DNA of 33,676 nt from Candidatus Poseidoniales archaeon (GTDB lineage Archaea; Thermoplasmatota; Poseidoniia; Poseidoniales; Poseidoniaceae): the NCBI GenBank assembly GCA_009887095.1, contig QXYC01000007.1, forward strand, positions 1 to 33,676. Direction: 5' to 3'. Positions 14,429 to 22,577 of the stretch are shown here, one piece after another; position 1 is the first letter of the stretch, and each line of letters starts with the position of its first letter. Made by a program: the position numbers and the translations under genes. The notes under the pieces were generated by a model, which worked only from the letters and a program-made list of their open reading frames with translations, ran no database searches and was not told where the DNA came from.

Positions 14429-14479
14429 CTCCAGTGGAAATGTATAACTTAATGTAACTAGTTAGTCTTTACAGTGAAA
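14429..14479. promoter_or_regulatory. Divergent control region with origin-box-like and palindromic sites
   Basis: This AT-rich stretch holds CTCCAGTGGAAA (14429-14440), which resembles the core of archaeal origin recognition boxes. It also holds TGTATAACT (14441-14449), a TATA-like box for the large gene at 14525, the perfect palindrome TAACTAGTTA (14455-14464), and a partly matching CTTTACAGTGAAAG (14467-14480). It may be a promoter with operator, a minor Orc1/Cdc6 site, or both. Confidence 0.4.
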
Positions 14480-14524
14480 GATTTATCAACGCTCACCCAA
14501 ACCCACGAGACAAGGTGACTCTTG

Positions 14525-17041
14525 GTGTCGAAGGGCCGCATTCGAAGCAATTACCAGCGGCGTGTGCTGAATTGGTTACTCGATGGAGGCGGCACAGTAT
14601 CCGATGTTGCAGGGGCACTGACCTTGCAAATGCCACACGCCTCTCTTGCGCTCCGCCAATTGAGGGAACGTGGCGATGTCCTAAGAGAAGATCAAACCGG
14701 CATTCGAGGGGCGTTACACTTCATCACCGAACAAGGAAGGCTACGATTGGAGCTGGACGCGCTTGCAAGACTGAAGGATGCGCCACTCAATGCGCCCCCT
14801 CTGGCTGATGGTATTTTGCTGGGTCACGATGGTCAACATGTCTTGCTTGGTTATGTGAAACCGTTGTTATCAGAACTGATTTACCTGCCTCAGCAGGGTG
14901 TTCAAGCCACGATGACACCTGGAAATGATTCCAATGGAAACAAAGGGGGGTCTTGGGCCGTCGTTCGCACCGATTCGACCCGCTGGTACGACCTTGCCAC
15001 ATTGGAACCGACAGTTGCACCACCGACCATGGACCTCGGCACCCTCACAGATTGGTCAACCCGCTCACCCTCAATCTGTGTGGTTCATGCAAAACTCATC
15101 GATGCCACCGCACAATGGAGCATGGCACCGGGCACGTGGTTCGAAACCGGAAAAAGCGTCGATGCTGCAGACCTTACCCTCAACTATGGCAAGCACACCC
15201 TCGGCCACACAATTGGAAACAGGGTCACAATCCGCCCACCAATGTCAATCCATGGCCATCTCTCTTCGAAGGTTGGTCGCAAAATGGCCCTTGAAGCCTT
15301 GTCAGAGGAAGCCCTTGTGTTCGAACACATTCGGCAATCAAGCGGGGAACGAACCTTGCCATTGGAAGCATTGTGGTACTGGCTGCGGAAAAAACATCCG
15401 AGATTGGCGAATGTCAAACTGGAGAATAAATTTCAAGACCTGTGTCGATATTTGATTGGCAAGGGTTCGTCGCCACCCTCTATTTCACTTCAACGAGCGC
15501 TCTTGTCCGACTTCGGAAAGGCGAACTGGACACTGGGCGAAGTGTTGTCGAACATCAATTTCTCCGGTACGACGAGCGAGGGAGCCAGCGCTTTGATTGA
15601 ATGGTACCTCGTAGACACGGATCGTGAATGCGTTGTCGAATGGGAGCATCAAGTCGAAGCCAACAGAACCTTGCTTGAAGATCTGCTCGCCTCCCAACGT
15701 TGCAGATTGCTGTTGACCTCAAGCGGCGAACCACAAAGGCTTGCCCATTCCGCTGCAGCGTTGAGAACATCTGGTGAGTTGGGTGTCGTGTCACTTCACT
15801 TGGGCCGAGGAAAAACATTCTCAGTAAAATTGCAGGAATCAAATCGAGATTCTCGTATTGCAGCGGTCCATGAGCGAATACCAACCACCGCATCTGAAAT
15901 GCTCAAAGCAAAAAGCGACGAAGTATATGACCATGAGAGCTTTACCACACTCACCTCCTCACTCGAGCAACGAGCCACCATATGGCACGCTTTGTCACTG
16001 TATCCCAAAGGCGACGAACGGTGGGCCAACCAAGTTGAGACCTCCTTTCCTCTTGCTGCATGGATTGGCACCCCCGACAGTGAGCGAAGCAGCAGGTGGA
16101 TTCGATTGCGCAATGTGCTCCCAACAGGTTGGGCTGATTTGTTACCAATCGATGCGTGTGAGAGTTCCACCCTCATTCGTGCGATGCCAGTCTCCTCTCC
16201 CTTGTGGGCCAATCAAGCGCTTGACAAAGTGCGTCAACGTTTTACACATAACATTCAATCCATCCTCAACTACGAAACATACCTTGAGGATGAACAATTG
16301 AACACTTGGATGAGTGCTGCAGTCCTTCTAACATCACAACATTTGCCCGATGAGTTCCAACCAATGATCGAGCGGTCATGTGAACTGTGGTTGCGAGAGC
16401 CGCATGCAGTCACGCAAGTCCTCGAGGCTCTGTTCCCCCAAGGTTCACCACTCAATGAGCGGAACCAGGCTTGCATGCAAATGTGTTTGAACGCAGCACC
16501 GAATCAGCCTCGCACATCGATGCTCCATGCATGGGGTGCTGCTGTTGGAATGATTGAGCACAACGAACCAATGTCACCTGATAGCCTGCGAACGCTCATG
16601 GGAACGTTACCAACCGCATGGTGGTCAGTTTGGGCTGGTGATTGGCTCCTCATACAACTCTCATCCAGTTCGGGTCGAAGGTGGTTAAGCGACCAAGACA
16701 TCGCATGGCCCGCCCTCATCGCACGCCCCCCCGGGGAACGAAGTGGCTTACCTGGACTCCCGATACAACATCCTGAAGGCATGCTTGCGCTCGAAGATGT
16801 GCTCCAAATTCACCTGATCGAAGACGGCGTAGGTAAACCATCGCTCCTCGATGTACACGACATGCTTGCGACCGTCGTGCGTCAAGAACCGGTTCATTAC
16901 GGACGAACCCACCCGCTTGTGGGATGGCTTGCTCGCCCAGTTGAAGCATGGCCACGAATTGGAATCGAGGCCCTACAACAAGGAGACGAAGAGGTTGGCG
17001 CCCTCCTCTATGCCCGTTCATTTGCTCATCGACTTGAATGA
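14525..17041 (+). CDS. Large protein of unknown function with N-terminal winged helix
   Basis: An 838-aa soluble protein. Residues about 8-75 look like a MarR/ArsR-type winged helix: NYQRRVLNWLLDGGGTVSDV, then ALTLQMPHASLALRQLRERG, a wing, and ALHFITEQGR. The remaining 760 residues match nothing I know: no Walker motif, metal site or membrane segment was found. They contain a possible beta-rich part (about 95-250), then long helices. The start is GTG 14525 (or TTG 14522), with GGTGA upstream. It heads an operon in which the next three reading frames each overlap the previous one by four bases, so it may be linked to CoA synthesis or glycosylation. It may be a DNA-binding regulator with a large sensor body. 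Confidence 0.7.
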   Translation: MSKGRIRSNYQRRVLNWLLDGGGTVSDVAGALTLQMPHASLALRQLRERGDVLREDQTGIRGALHFITEQGRLRLELDALARLKDAPLNAPPLADGILLGHDGQHVLLGYVKPLLSELIYLPQQGVQATMTPGNDSNGNKGGSWAVVRTDSTRWYDLATLEPTVAPPTMDLGTLTDWSTRSPSICVVHAKLIDATAQWSMAPGTWFETGKSVDAADLTLNYGKHTLGHTIGNRVTIRPPMSIHGHLSSKVGRKMALEALSEEALVFEHIRQSSGERTLPLEALWYWLRKKHPRLANVKLENKFQDLCRYLIGKGSSPPSISLQRALLSDFGKANWTLGEVLSNINFSGTTSEGASALIEWYLVDTDRECVVEWEHQVEANRTLLEDLLASQRCRLLLTSSGEPQRLAHSAAALRTSGELGVVSLHLGRGKTFSVKLQESNRDSRIAAVHERIPTTASEMLKAKSDEVYDHESFTTLTSSLEQRATIWHALSLYPKGDERWANQVETSFPLAAWIGTPDSERSSRWIRLRNVLPTGWADLLPIDACESSTLIRAMPVSSPLWANQALDKVRQRFTHNIQSILNYETYLEDEQLNTWMSAAVLLTSQHLPDEFQPMIERSCELWLREPHAVTQVLEALFPQGSPLNERNQACMQMCLNAAPNQPRTSMLHAWGAAVGMIEHNEPMSPDSLRTLMGTLPTAWWSVWAGDWLLIQLSSSSGRRWLSDQDIAWPALIARPPGERSGLPGLPIQHPEGMLALEDVLQIHLIEDGVGKPSLLDVHDMLATVVRQEPVHYGRTHPLVGWLARPVEAWPRIGIEALQQGDEEVGALLYARSFAHRLE

Positions 17042-17438
17042 GCGCCCTGCACGATGTATTGAAAAAGGGTTGGCAGGTGGTTTGCATTGCCGTACCAGCA
17101 ACATCAGGCAGAGCTACTGTGAAATTGCTGTGAAGTCTGATACCAAGTGTACGGTGCGCAATCGAAGACTGGGATGACCCTTCGGGGGATGATTCCCGGT
17201 GCAAACGCGCTTAAACCAACCGGTAGGTTATGGGTCCTCGTGCGACGTCAGAATGAACACGAGACAACCACCCTTCCGGACAGCACACCCTGGCGCTGGG
17301 TCAGGCCCTCGAGCTTTGCGATGAAATGGGCCGTTACGCGCCGGGGTACAGCCTTTCTTTTTCTTCTACGAAACCGTGCTCACTGACGACTGCAAAGCGA
17401 TGCAATCAAAGAGCCGCTTCACCCACCGTTGTACATGA
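17038..17438 (+). pseudogene. Frameshifted remnant of a coupled operon gene of about 130 residues
   Basis: An ATG at 17038 overlaps the previous stop as ATGA and starts a convincing frame (MSALHDVLKKGWQVVCIAVP, then ATSGRATVKLL) that stops at 17131. Later pieces also look coding but in other frames: GRLWVLVRRQNEHETTTLPD at about 17221-17280, then HTLALGQALELCDEMGRYAP from about 17284, then FFYETVLTDDCKAMQSKSRF ending at a TGA (17436-17438) that overlaps the next gene's ATG at 17435. Both ends therefore keep the four-base coupling of this operon, while at least three frame changes lie between. A dead gene is the simplest reading; several sequencing errors in one spot are the alternative. The family is not recognised. 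Confidence 0.6.
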
Positions 17439-18457
17439 CCAATGAGCAACGCTACCGCTGTTGCCTCGTTGGCGGAACTTTTGATCGACTTCATGCAGGG
17501 CATCGATTGCTTCTGGAGGCGGCCTACAAACACGCAACTGAAGTTGAAGTCCATATCACCACGGATGCCATGGCCGAACAAAAATCGATGTTTGTCCTTG
17601 ATTTCGAACAACGTCGATGTGACATCTTAGATTGGGCAGCAACAAAATCCGCTTCTGCGATTACCGTGCATGCTCTTGAGGATTCTTTTGGTCCTGCTCC
17701 AACGCACAGCAAAGCAGATTCGATTGTCGCCACGCCTGAAACCATTGGCATGTGCCATGCCATTAACGAACAGCGCCAAACCAACGGGCTTGCACCTTTG
17801 AACATCATTGAGGTGATGCACCTCAAAGGCATTGAAGGCGGCATCATTAGTTCTTCAGCCATACGAAATGGAGGAATGGACCCCGAGGGCCATCCATGGA
17901 TGCTAAAGTCGCTCCGTGAATCAACCCTAAAAATGGCCCCGGCGCTTGATTCAGAATTGAAAACACCAATGGGCACCCTTTTTGCAGGGCCAGAAAACGA
18001 CCCCGAAGTCGCCATGGCCGCAGCCTTGGACGGTATGCCACCGCATGTCAATCTCCTCGTCGCCGTCGGTGATGTAACCACAAAAACGCTCCTGGAGATG
18101 GGTGTTACACCCGATTTGGCACTCATCGATGGCATGACCAAGCGATCGAAATTAGATCCGGAGCACCTCGTAAATCCTGAGGCGTTCGAACACAGATTGG
18201 GTGCGGAAAACCCACCAGGTCTCCTCACGCCATCCTTGTGTGCTGCCCTCCAAACTGCGCTCCGCGCAGAAGCTCCGTTGTTGCTTGAAGTCGACGGGGA
18301 AGAAGACCTTGCGCCGCTCGTCATCCACTGTTTCGCTCCACTTGGCACCGTGGTGTTGTATGGCCAGCCACGCACAGGCGTTGTGATGCAAATCACAACA
18401 CTCGCTGTCAAAGAACGCTGCAGGAATTTGATCAATCTCTTCGAGGTGATGGATTGA
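17435..18457 (+). CDS. Fused phosphopantetheine adenylyltransferase / GTP-dependent dephospho-CoA kinase
   Basis: A 340-aa two-domain protein covering the last two steps of CoA synthesis. Residues 1-160 are an archaeal/eukaryotic-type nucleotidyltransferase: GGTFDRLHAGHRLLLEAA at the N-terminus and ISSSAIR near the end, which adenylates 4'-phosphopantetheine. Residues about 190-335 are DUF359, the archaeal GTP-dependent dephospho-CoA kinase: VAVGDVTTKTLLEMGVTPDL, LIDGMTKR, PPGLLTP, DGEEDLAPLV and APLGTVVLYGQPRTGVV are its conserved blocks. The logic parallels the eukaryotic CoA synthase fusion, though the kinase family differs. The ATG at 17435 was chosen over TTG 17429 because of its ATGA overlap and fit to homologues. 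It overlaps the glycosyltransferase by TTGA. Confidence 0.9.
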   Translation: MTNEQRYRCCLVGGTFDRLHAGHRLLLEAAYKHATEVEVHITTDAMAEQKSMFVLDFEQRRCDILDWAATKSASAITVHALEDSFGPAPTHSKADSIVATPETIGMCHAINEQRQTNGLAPLNIIEVMHLKGIEGGIISSSAIRNGGMDPEGHPWMLKSLRESTLKMAPALDSELKTPMGTLFAGPENDPEVAMAAALDGMPPHVNLLVAVGDVTTKTLLEMGVTPDLALIDGMTKRSKLDPEHLVNPEAFEHRLGAENPPGLLTPSLCAALQTALRAEAPLLLEVDGEEDLAPLVIHCFAPLGTVVLYGQPRTGVVMQITTLAVKERCRNLINLFEVMD

Positions 18458-19587
18458 ACCCTAATCCCTTGGTCTCAGTGACCGTTTGTGTCAGGGATGG
18501 CGAAGATTGGGTCGATGGTTGCCTCGAAGCACTCAAAGCACAAACCTACAGGCCACTGGAAATAATTGCAGTGGATGACGGTTCAACGGATGCTTCGAAG
18601 GAACGCTTACTAAAATGGAAGGACGAGGAAGGGGATCCGTCGATTCGAGTGCTCACTCAATCCGCAAAGGGCCTCTCTGCGGGGCGCCAATGGGCGGTCG
18701 AAGAAGCGAGGGGTGAATGGGTGGCCATCACCGACATCGATGTTCGCCCCGAACCAGATTGGATTGAAACAATGGTTGCAGAAACGAAACCAATTGCCGA
18801 CGGAGAATCCATTGTAGCTGTCACTGGACGCACCGTCTTCGCCCACGATGGCGATGTTGTCAGCCGTGTCCGTTCGATGGAAATTGCTCGGAAATACAGA
18901 GCAAGGCCACGAAAAACAAGTCTTGCGAACGGTCCCTGTTCGATGTTTCGACGAAGTTCGCTCCAATCGATTGGGGGATTCAATCCTGATTGGTACCATG
19001 CTGAAGACATGGAAGTCAGTTTGAGGCTCATCGAGGCTGGTGGAAGCATCATTTACGCACCAAGTGCAGTCGTGAACCACGTTCCAGAAATCGAACGGAA
19101 GCGGTTTCTTGGGAAACGAAAGCGAGACGCTCGAGCTCACGTACGAATCCTTCGGCATTTTCCCCGGCGCAAGCGAATTGGCCCAGGCCTTGATTTCATC
19201 GGAAGTTCAACGCTCGTCCTGATGGTTCTCCCCTTGTGGATCTCTGCCCTTCTTTCCGGATTGCCATTTGCATTCAAGGCCCTGACAATGAGTGACTGGT
19301 CATGGGCCGTTGCTCAACAATGGTGGCAAACCAAAATACTGCTTTCGACCGCATCCCTCATACTCATTCATGAATTCATTTTGTGGAGAGGGCCTCTTGG
19401 CGAAGTCAATCGAGGCGCCTTGCGAGCCGGTACGTTTGGCTTGAAGGAAATCTGGAACATCCGGCGTTTGACCTTCCGCTGGAGCATTGCTCTATGGCAA
19501 GGATTGTTACTTGGGATGCTTGACGCACTCCGTTCGAGAAACGGACACCGACCGTTGTTCAAGGGATTCGACGACAAACTCAGTTGA
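18454..19587 (+). CDS. Family 2 glycosyltransferase with C-terminal membrane segments
   Basis: A 377-aa GT-A fold enzyme. The N-terminus has VSVTVCVRDGEDWVDGCLEA and the nucleotide-sugar site IIAVDDGSTDAS. A DxD-like VAITDIDVRPEPDW follows at about 90-103. The acceptor region has GGFNPDWYHAEDMEVSLRL with the catalytic-base ED pair. Two or three hydrophobic stretches follow (VLMVLPLWISALLSG at about 255 and LLSTASLILIHEFIL at about 295), so the enzyme is likely anchored in the membrane with its catalytic domain in the cytoplasm. It starts with TTG overlapping the previous stop. Likely role: surface polysaccharide or protein glycan synthesis; donor and acceptor are unknown. Its 3' end overlaps the next convergent gene by eight bases. 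Confidence 0.88.
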   Translation: MNPNPLVSVTVCVRDGEDWVDGCLEALKAQTYRPLEIIAVDDGSTDASKERLLKWKDEEGDPSIRVLTQSAKGLSAGRQWAVEEARGEWVAITDIDVRPEPDWIETMVAETKPIADGESIVAVTGRTVFAHDGDVVSRVRSMEIARKYRARPRKTSLANGPCSMFRRSSLQSIGGFNPDWYHAEDMEVSLRLIEAGGSIIYAPSAVVNHVPEIERKRFLGKRKRDARAHVRILRHFPRRKRIGPGLDFIGSSTLVLMVLPLWISALLSGLPFAFKALTMSDWSWAVAQQWWQTKILLSTASLILIHEFILWRGPLGEVNRGALRAGTFGLKEIWNIRRLTFRWSIALWQGLLLGMLDALRSRNGHRPLFKGFDDKLS

Positions 19588-20146
19588 GTGTTTCATCGCC
19601 TTCAGGAGCGTTGGCGGACGCTTTGAGCGCGAAACCGAACGCAATCAATGCGATGCTGACGGAGTACACGCCAGGGTCTGTCCAGCCGGTGTATGTGATG
19701 CCGTAATATGCGTAGAACGCAAAACCAAGAAGAAGGCACCATGCTGCAAAGAGCATTGACCAGCCCTTGTGGGATGGATCTGCGAGTGCTGGCCATGTGT
19801 CGTTGACCAAGAGTCCTTTTGCCCATGCTCCAATGCCTCCTTCTTCACCAGCAATGGTTTTGAAACCAAGGCCTGCGAGTGCGGCGCAGAGTCCAATGAA
19901 GACGAAATCAGATGCAACAAGTTGCATGCCATCTTGCTTCATCTCAAAAGCTGCATTGGTTGTTTCGAAGGTGAAAAGGCCGCCCCATGACCAATGATAG
20001 GTAGGGTGAGCGAGTCCCATGATGTTGAGAACTGCAAGCATGATGCCCCACAAGCCGAGGGCGATGAACCATTGCGAAACTCCCTTCGACGGGTTGGTGA
20101 TTGCGGCCATGAGGCTGTTCGAACCGTCGTTCTCATCTTTGCTCAT
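19580..20146 (-). CDS. Four-helix membrane protein of unknown function
   Basis: A 188-aa protein with four clear transmembrane stretches: WFIALGLWGIMLAVLNIMGL, LVASDFVFIGLCAALAGLGF, MLFAAWCLLLGFAFYAYYGI and VYSVSIALIAFGFALKA. The N-terminus is hydrophilic and the loop between helices 1 and 2 is rich in aromatic residues (YHWSWGGLFTF). No family was recognised. The start was set at ATG 20146 (MSKDENDG), because a TATA box lies exactly 27 bases upstream; the longer frame to 20179 would start before that promoter. It follows orc1/cdc6 on the same strand but has its own promoter. Confidence 0.7.
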   Translation of the reverse strand: MSKDENDGSNSLMAAITNPSKGVSQWFIALGLWGIMLAVLNIMGLAHPTYHWSWGGLFTFETTNAAFEMKQDGMQLVASDFVFIGLCAALAGLGFKTIAGEEGGIGAWAKGLLVNDTWPALADPSHKGWSMLFAAWCLLLGFAFYAYYGITYTGWTDPGVYSVSIALIAFGFALKASANAPEGDETLN

Positions 20147-20170
20147 AGATTGCGCCACCTGCCTTTTGGA

Positions 20171-20178
20171 TATAAGCA
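20171..20178 (-). promoter_or_regulatory. TATA box of the four-helix membrane protein gene
   Basis: TGCTTATA on the minus strand is centred 27-28 bases before ATG 20146 and implies a leaderless transcript. It lies between the orc1/cdc6 stop (20213) and the gene. Confidence 0.5.
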
Positions 20179-20212
20179 CACCGAATCAGCGACGCAGAAG
20201 AACACCTGAATC

Positions 20213-21454
20213 TCAGAGGCGAGATTGATGCCTGTATGGTCGCTCAAACACTTCCTTCATTTGTGATTCTGAATCCACCATAATGCCTTCAGCATCGATG
20301 TTTTGAGGAATGCACGAGTTGATTTCCTTGGTTCTTCCATAGCGTCCACGGGAGACCGTTCGGGCCGTGATGAGGCCAAGCATGTCCAAATTCGAGATGA
20401 GTCCGGAAACGCGACGTTGAGTCAACGGATTCTGCCTCACATAGCGGCAAGCCTGAGCGTAGACATCGTACACTTCACCGGTCTGAATATTTCTCAAACC
20501 GTTTCGTTCGTTCAAGAGAATTGCAGCGAGAACCAATTTTTGTTGGCTGGGGAGTGAGGCAAGCACTGGGTGCATTTGGTCGGCTTCCAACTGATGTTGT
20601 GCCATGCGAACATGCGCCTGAGTAACACATTCATCGCCTGATTGCTCTGCTTTTTCAGTTGACACACGTAACAGGTCCAATGCACAGCGGGCATCGCCAT
20701 GCTCTTGTGCTGCAATTGCGGAACAGAGGGCGATCACGCTGTCGTCTAGAGCACCCTCGACGAGCGCACCCTCGGCGCGTTGGCGGAGAATATTCTGGAG
20801 TTGCATGGCGTCGTACGGATTGAACACAACATCGGATTGCCCAAGTCGTGAGCGAACTCTGGGGTCGAGGAAATCTGTGAATTTGAGATCGTTTGAGATG
20901 CCAATGACACATGCGCGCGCCGTCTTCAAGGAAGCGTTGATGCTGGTGAGGTTGTAGAGAAGGTCATCGCCCGCTTTGCGCACGAGGTGATCGATTTCGT
21001 CGAGAATGATAACGAACACGCCACCTCGCTTGTCCATGCGACGGACGAGTTCGCCAAACACTCGATCGGTTGGCCAGCCCGTGAATGGAATTTCATCAAT
21101 TTCATGAGATTCGAGAAGAGAATTTCCTAAGTGACTGAGCACACGGTATTGTGTATCGATTTGGCGGCAGTTGACCATGATGCTCTGGACCGGGCGATTG
21201 AGTTCTCTTCCCTTTGCTTCAAGCTCATCGCACACATAGGAGGTGACGGCTGTTTTTCCAGCGCCCGTCACACCGTAGAGCGTCATGTTCGAAGGAATGT
21301 GTCCGTTGAGCGCTTCAACAAGGTTGAACGTGAGTTTTTCAATCTCGCTTTTCCGGTGTGGGAGATTCTTTGGACGGAAGTCGTGGCGAAGAACTTCCTT
21401 GTCAACAAACAGGGTTTTACGCGTAAGGAAGTCATCAAAGATGTTTCCAGACAT
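20213..21454 (-). CDS. Orc1/Cdc6 replication initiator
   Basis: A 413-aa AAA+ protein that binds and opens archaeal replication origins and helps load MCM. Walker A is GVTGAGKT (61-68) and Walker B is VIILDEID (148-155). Sensor 1 is GISND (185-189), and sensor 2 lies in EHGDARCALDLLRVS. The C-terminal winged helix spans about 300-400, including RRVSGLISNLDMLGLI and a basic wing SRGRYGRTKE. The N-terminal RKTLFVDKEVLRHDFRPKNL is typical of the family. The ATG at 21454 has GAGG seven bases upstream and an in-frame stop close before it. The 250 bases upstream (21455-21704) are partly very AT-rich and contain repeats, a usual place for an origin next to this gene. Confidence 0.95.
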   Translation of the reverse strand: MSGNIFDDFLTRKTLFVDKEVLRHDFRPKNLPHRKSEIEKLTFNLVEALNGHIPSNMTLYGVTGAGKTAVTSYVCDELEAKGRELNRPVQSIMVNCRQIDTQYRVLSHLGNSLLESHEIDEIPFTGWPTDRVFGELVRRMDKRGGVFVIILDEIDHLVRKAGDDLLYNLTSINASLKTARACVIGISNDLKFTDFLDPRVRSRLGQSDVVFNPYDAMQLQNILRQRAEGALVEGALDDSVIALCSAIAAQEHGDARCALDLLRVSTEKAEQSGDECVTQAHVRMAQHQLEADQMHPVLASLPSQQKLVLAAILLNERNGLRNIQTGEVYDVYAQACRYVRQNPLTQRRVSGLISNLDMLGLITARTVSRGRYGRTKEINSCIPQNIDAEGIMVDSESQMKEVFERPYRHQSRL

Positions 21455-21600
21455 GATAATTCCTCAGTTTCAGCGTATGCCCGTCAAACCACCGGAGTGG
21501 TCGATGCGCGACAATGTGCGTGAGTCCGAGTCCCCCTCATAAGCATGTCCACTCGTTCAAAGTCGTCAGGCCAATTTGTTGAAAAATCACTCTTCGCTTT

Positions 21601-21690
21601 GAGACTATAAAGGCAAAGGACATTTAAGTCAAAAAGAGAAAAATAACTCCACAAAAGGACAATTTTTTGTCCCTTTTCCGGAAATGAATT
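21601..21690. promoter_or_regulatory. AT-rich intergenic stretch with repeats upstream of orc1/cdc6
   Basis: It contains AAAGGACA at 21615-21622, and AAAAGGACAA at 21653-21662. The latter can pair with TTGTCCCTTTT at 21667-21677 (one bulge). It also holds the palindrome TTTTCCGGAAA at about 21674-21684 and a TATA-like TTTATAG on the minus strand at 21605-21611. This could be an origin element, the orc1 promoter, or the transcript end of the gene stopping at 21705. No clear origin recognition box was found. Confidence 0.35.
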
Positions 21691-21704
21691 CTATGTTGAT
21701 TCTT

Positions 21705-22496
21705 TCAGTTCACTCGCCATGAAGTTCCATGCCGATTCATTCGAAGGCCATCTTCGGCATGATGAACATTCGAAGGATGGATTGGATATGTGTCAGTAAC
21801 CGTTGGCTCCCAACCAGATCCCGGGGTATCGATGAATGAATGCGTGATGATGAATACGACGTTTGGGGTCGCCTTGGCAAGCGCATCGACGTCCGAAGGC
21901 TTGTGGTGGGTGTCGGAAGCAACCCATTCCGGAATGCCCATTTCGAGGATTGCCATGCTTGTTTCTGCAATTTCTTGATACAGCAACTCACAGGGTCCTG
22001 AATCGCCGCTGTGAACAAATCCGCCATCCTTCCCTTTGTTGAAATGATAGCCATACGGATCCACTGATTCGTCATGATACACCTTGAATCGGTGCCACGT
22101 CAAGCCGCAGTCGAGTTCACCATCTGCTTCCTCCCTCCACTGTATTCGTTCAAAAATAGCCTCAAGACTGCCAGGGTAAGCGAGGTCGCAAAGTTGTTTC
22201 AACCGTTCCTTGACACCCTTCGCTGCGACAACAGTGAGCGGCTTTTCGTGCGCTCGGTCTGAGATGTAGGTTCGTTCGAGAAGAAGAAAAGGGAAACCGA
22301 ACACATGATCCCCGTGAACATGAGTGATGAAGATGGTTTCAATGTCACTGACTGAATGACCTTCACGTCGGAAACTAGCAAGGGCCGTCGGTGGACAATC
22401 AATGATGTGTTTCCCATCAATCATGGCAAAGGAATGGTACCGGCCGTAAGGAAGGAAAGCATTGCCTGTTCCAAGCATCACCACCTCCTGCGCCAT
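21705..22496 (-). CDS. Metallo-beta-lactamase-fold hydrolase (RNase Z-like)
   Basis: A 263-aa protein that begins VVMLGTGNAFLPYGRYHS, as in the RNase Z/arylsulfatase-like group. It has the zinc motif THVHGDH (58-64), then HSGDSGP with the bridging aspartate, and a late ITHSFIDTP histidine. Another histidine lies near SDTHHKPSDV. The usual RNase Z exosite arm for tRNA binding is not obvious, so it may act on another phosphodiester or ester. It lies upstream of orc1/cdc6 on the same strand with 250 bases between, and is divergent from nei. Confidence 0.8.
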   Translation of the reverse strand: MAQEVVMLGTGNAFLPYGRYHSFAMIDGKHIIDCPPTALASFRREGHSVSDIETIFITHVHGDHVFGFPFLLLERTYISDRAHEKPLTVVAAKGVKERLKQLCDLAYPGSLEAIFERIQWREEADGELDCGLTWHRFKVYHDESVDPYGYHFNKGKDGGFVHSGDSGPCELLYQEIAETSMAILEMGIPEWVASDTHHKPSDVDALAKATPNVVFIITHSFIDTPGSGWEPTVTDTYPIHPSNVHHAEDGLRMNRHGTSWRVN

Positions 22497-22577
22497 GGTG
22501 GTCGGTATCGGTGCTTGCTCTTGTTTTCATCGGTTGCCAATACATATCTTGATACGCACATCATTTGATTTAAGTTC

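Noticed and set aside
17524-18435. 303-codon open frame on the minus strand
   Set aside because: It lies wholly opposite the PPAT/dephospho-CoA kinase fusion gene, has no family similarity and is explained as a codon-structure shadow.
18551-18562. GCCACTGGAAAT, resembling an origin-box core
   Set aside because: It lies inside the glycosyltransferase coding sequence without AT-rich surroundings or companion sites, so chance is likely.
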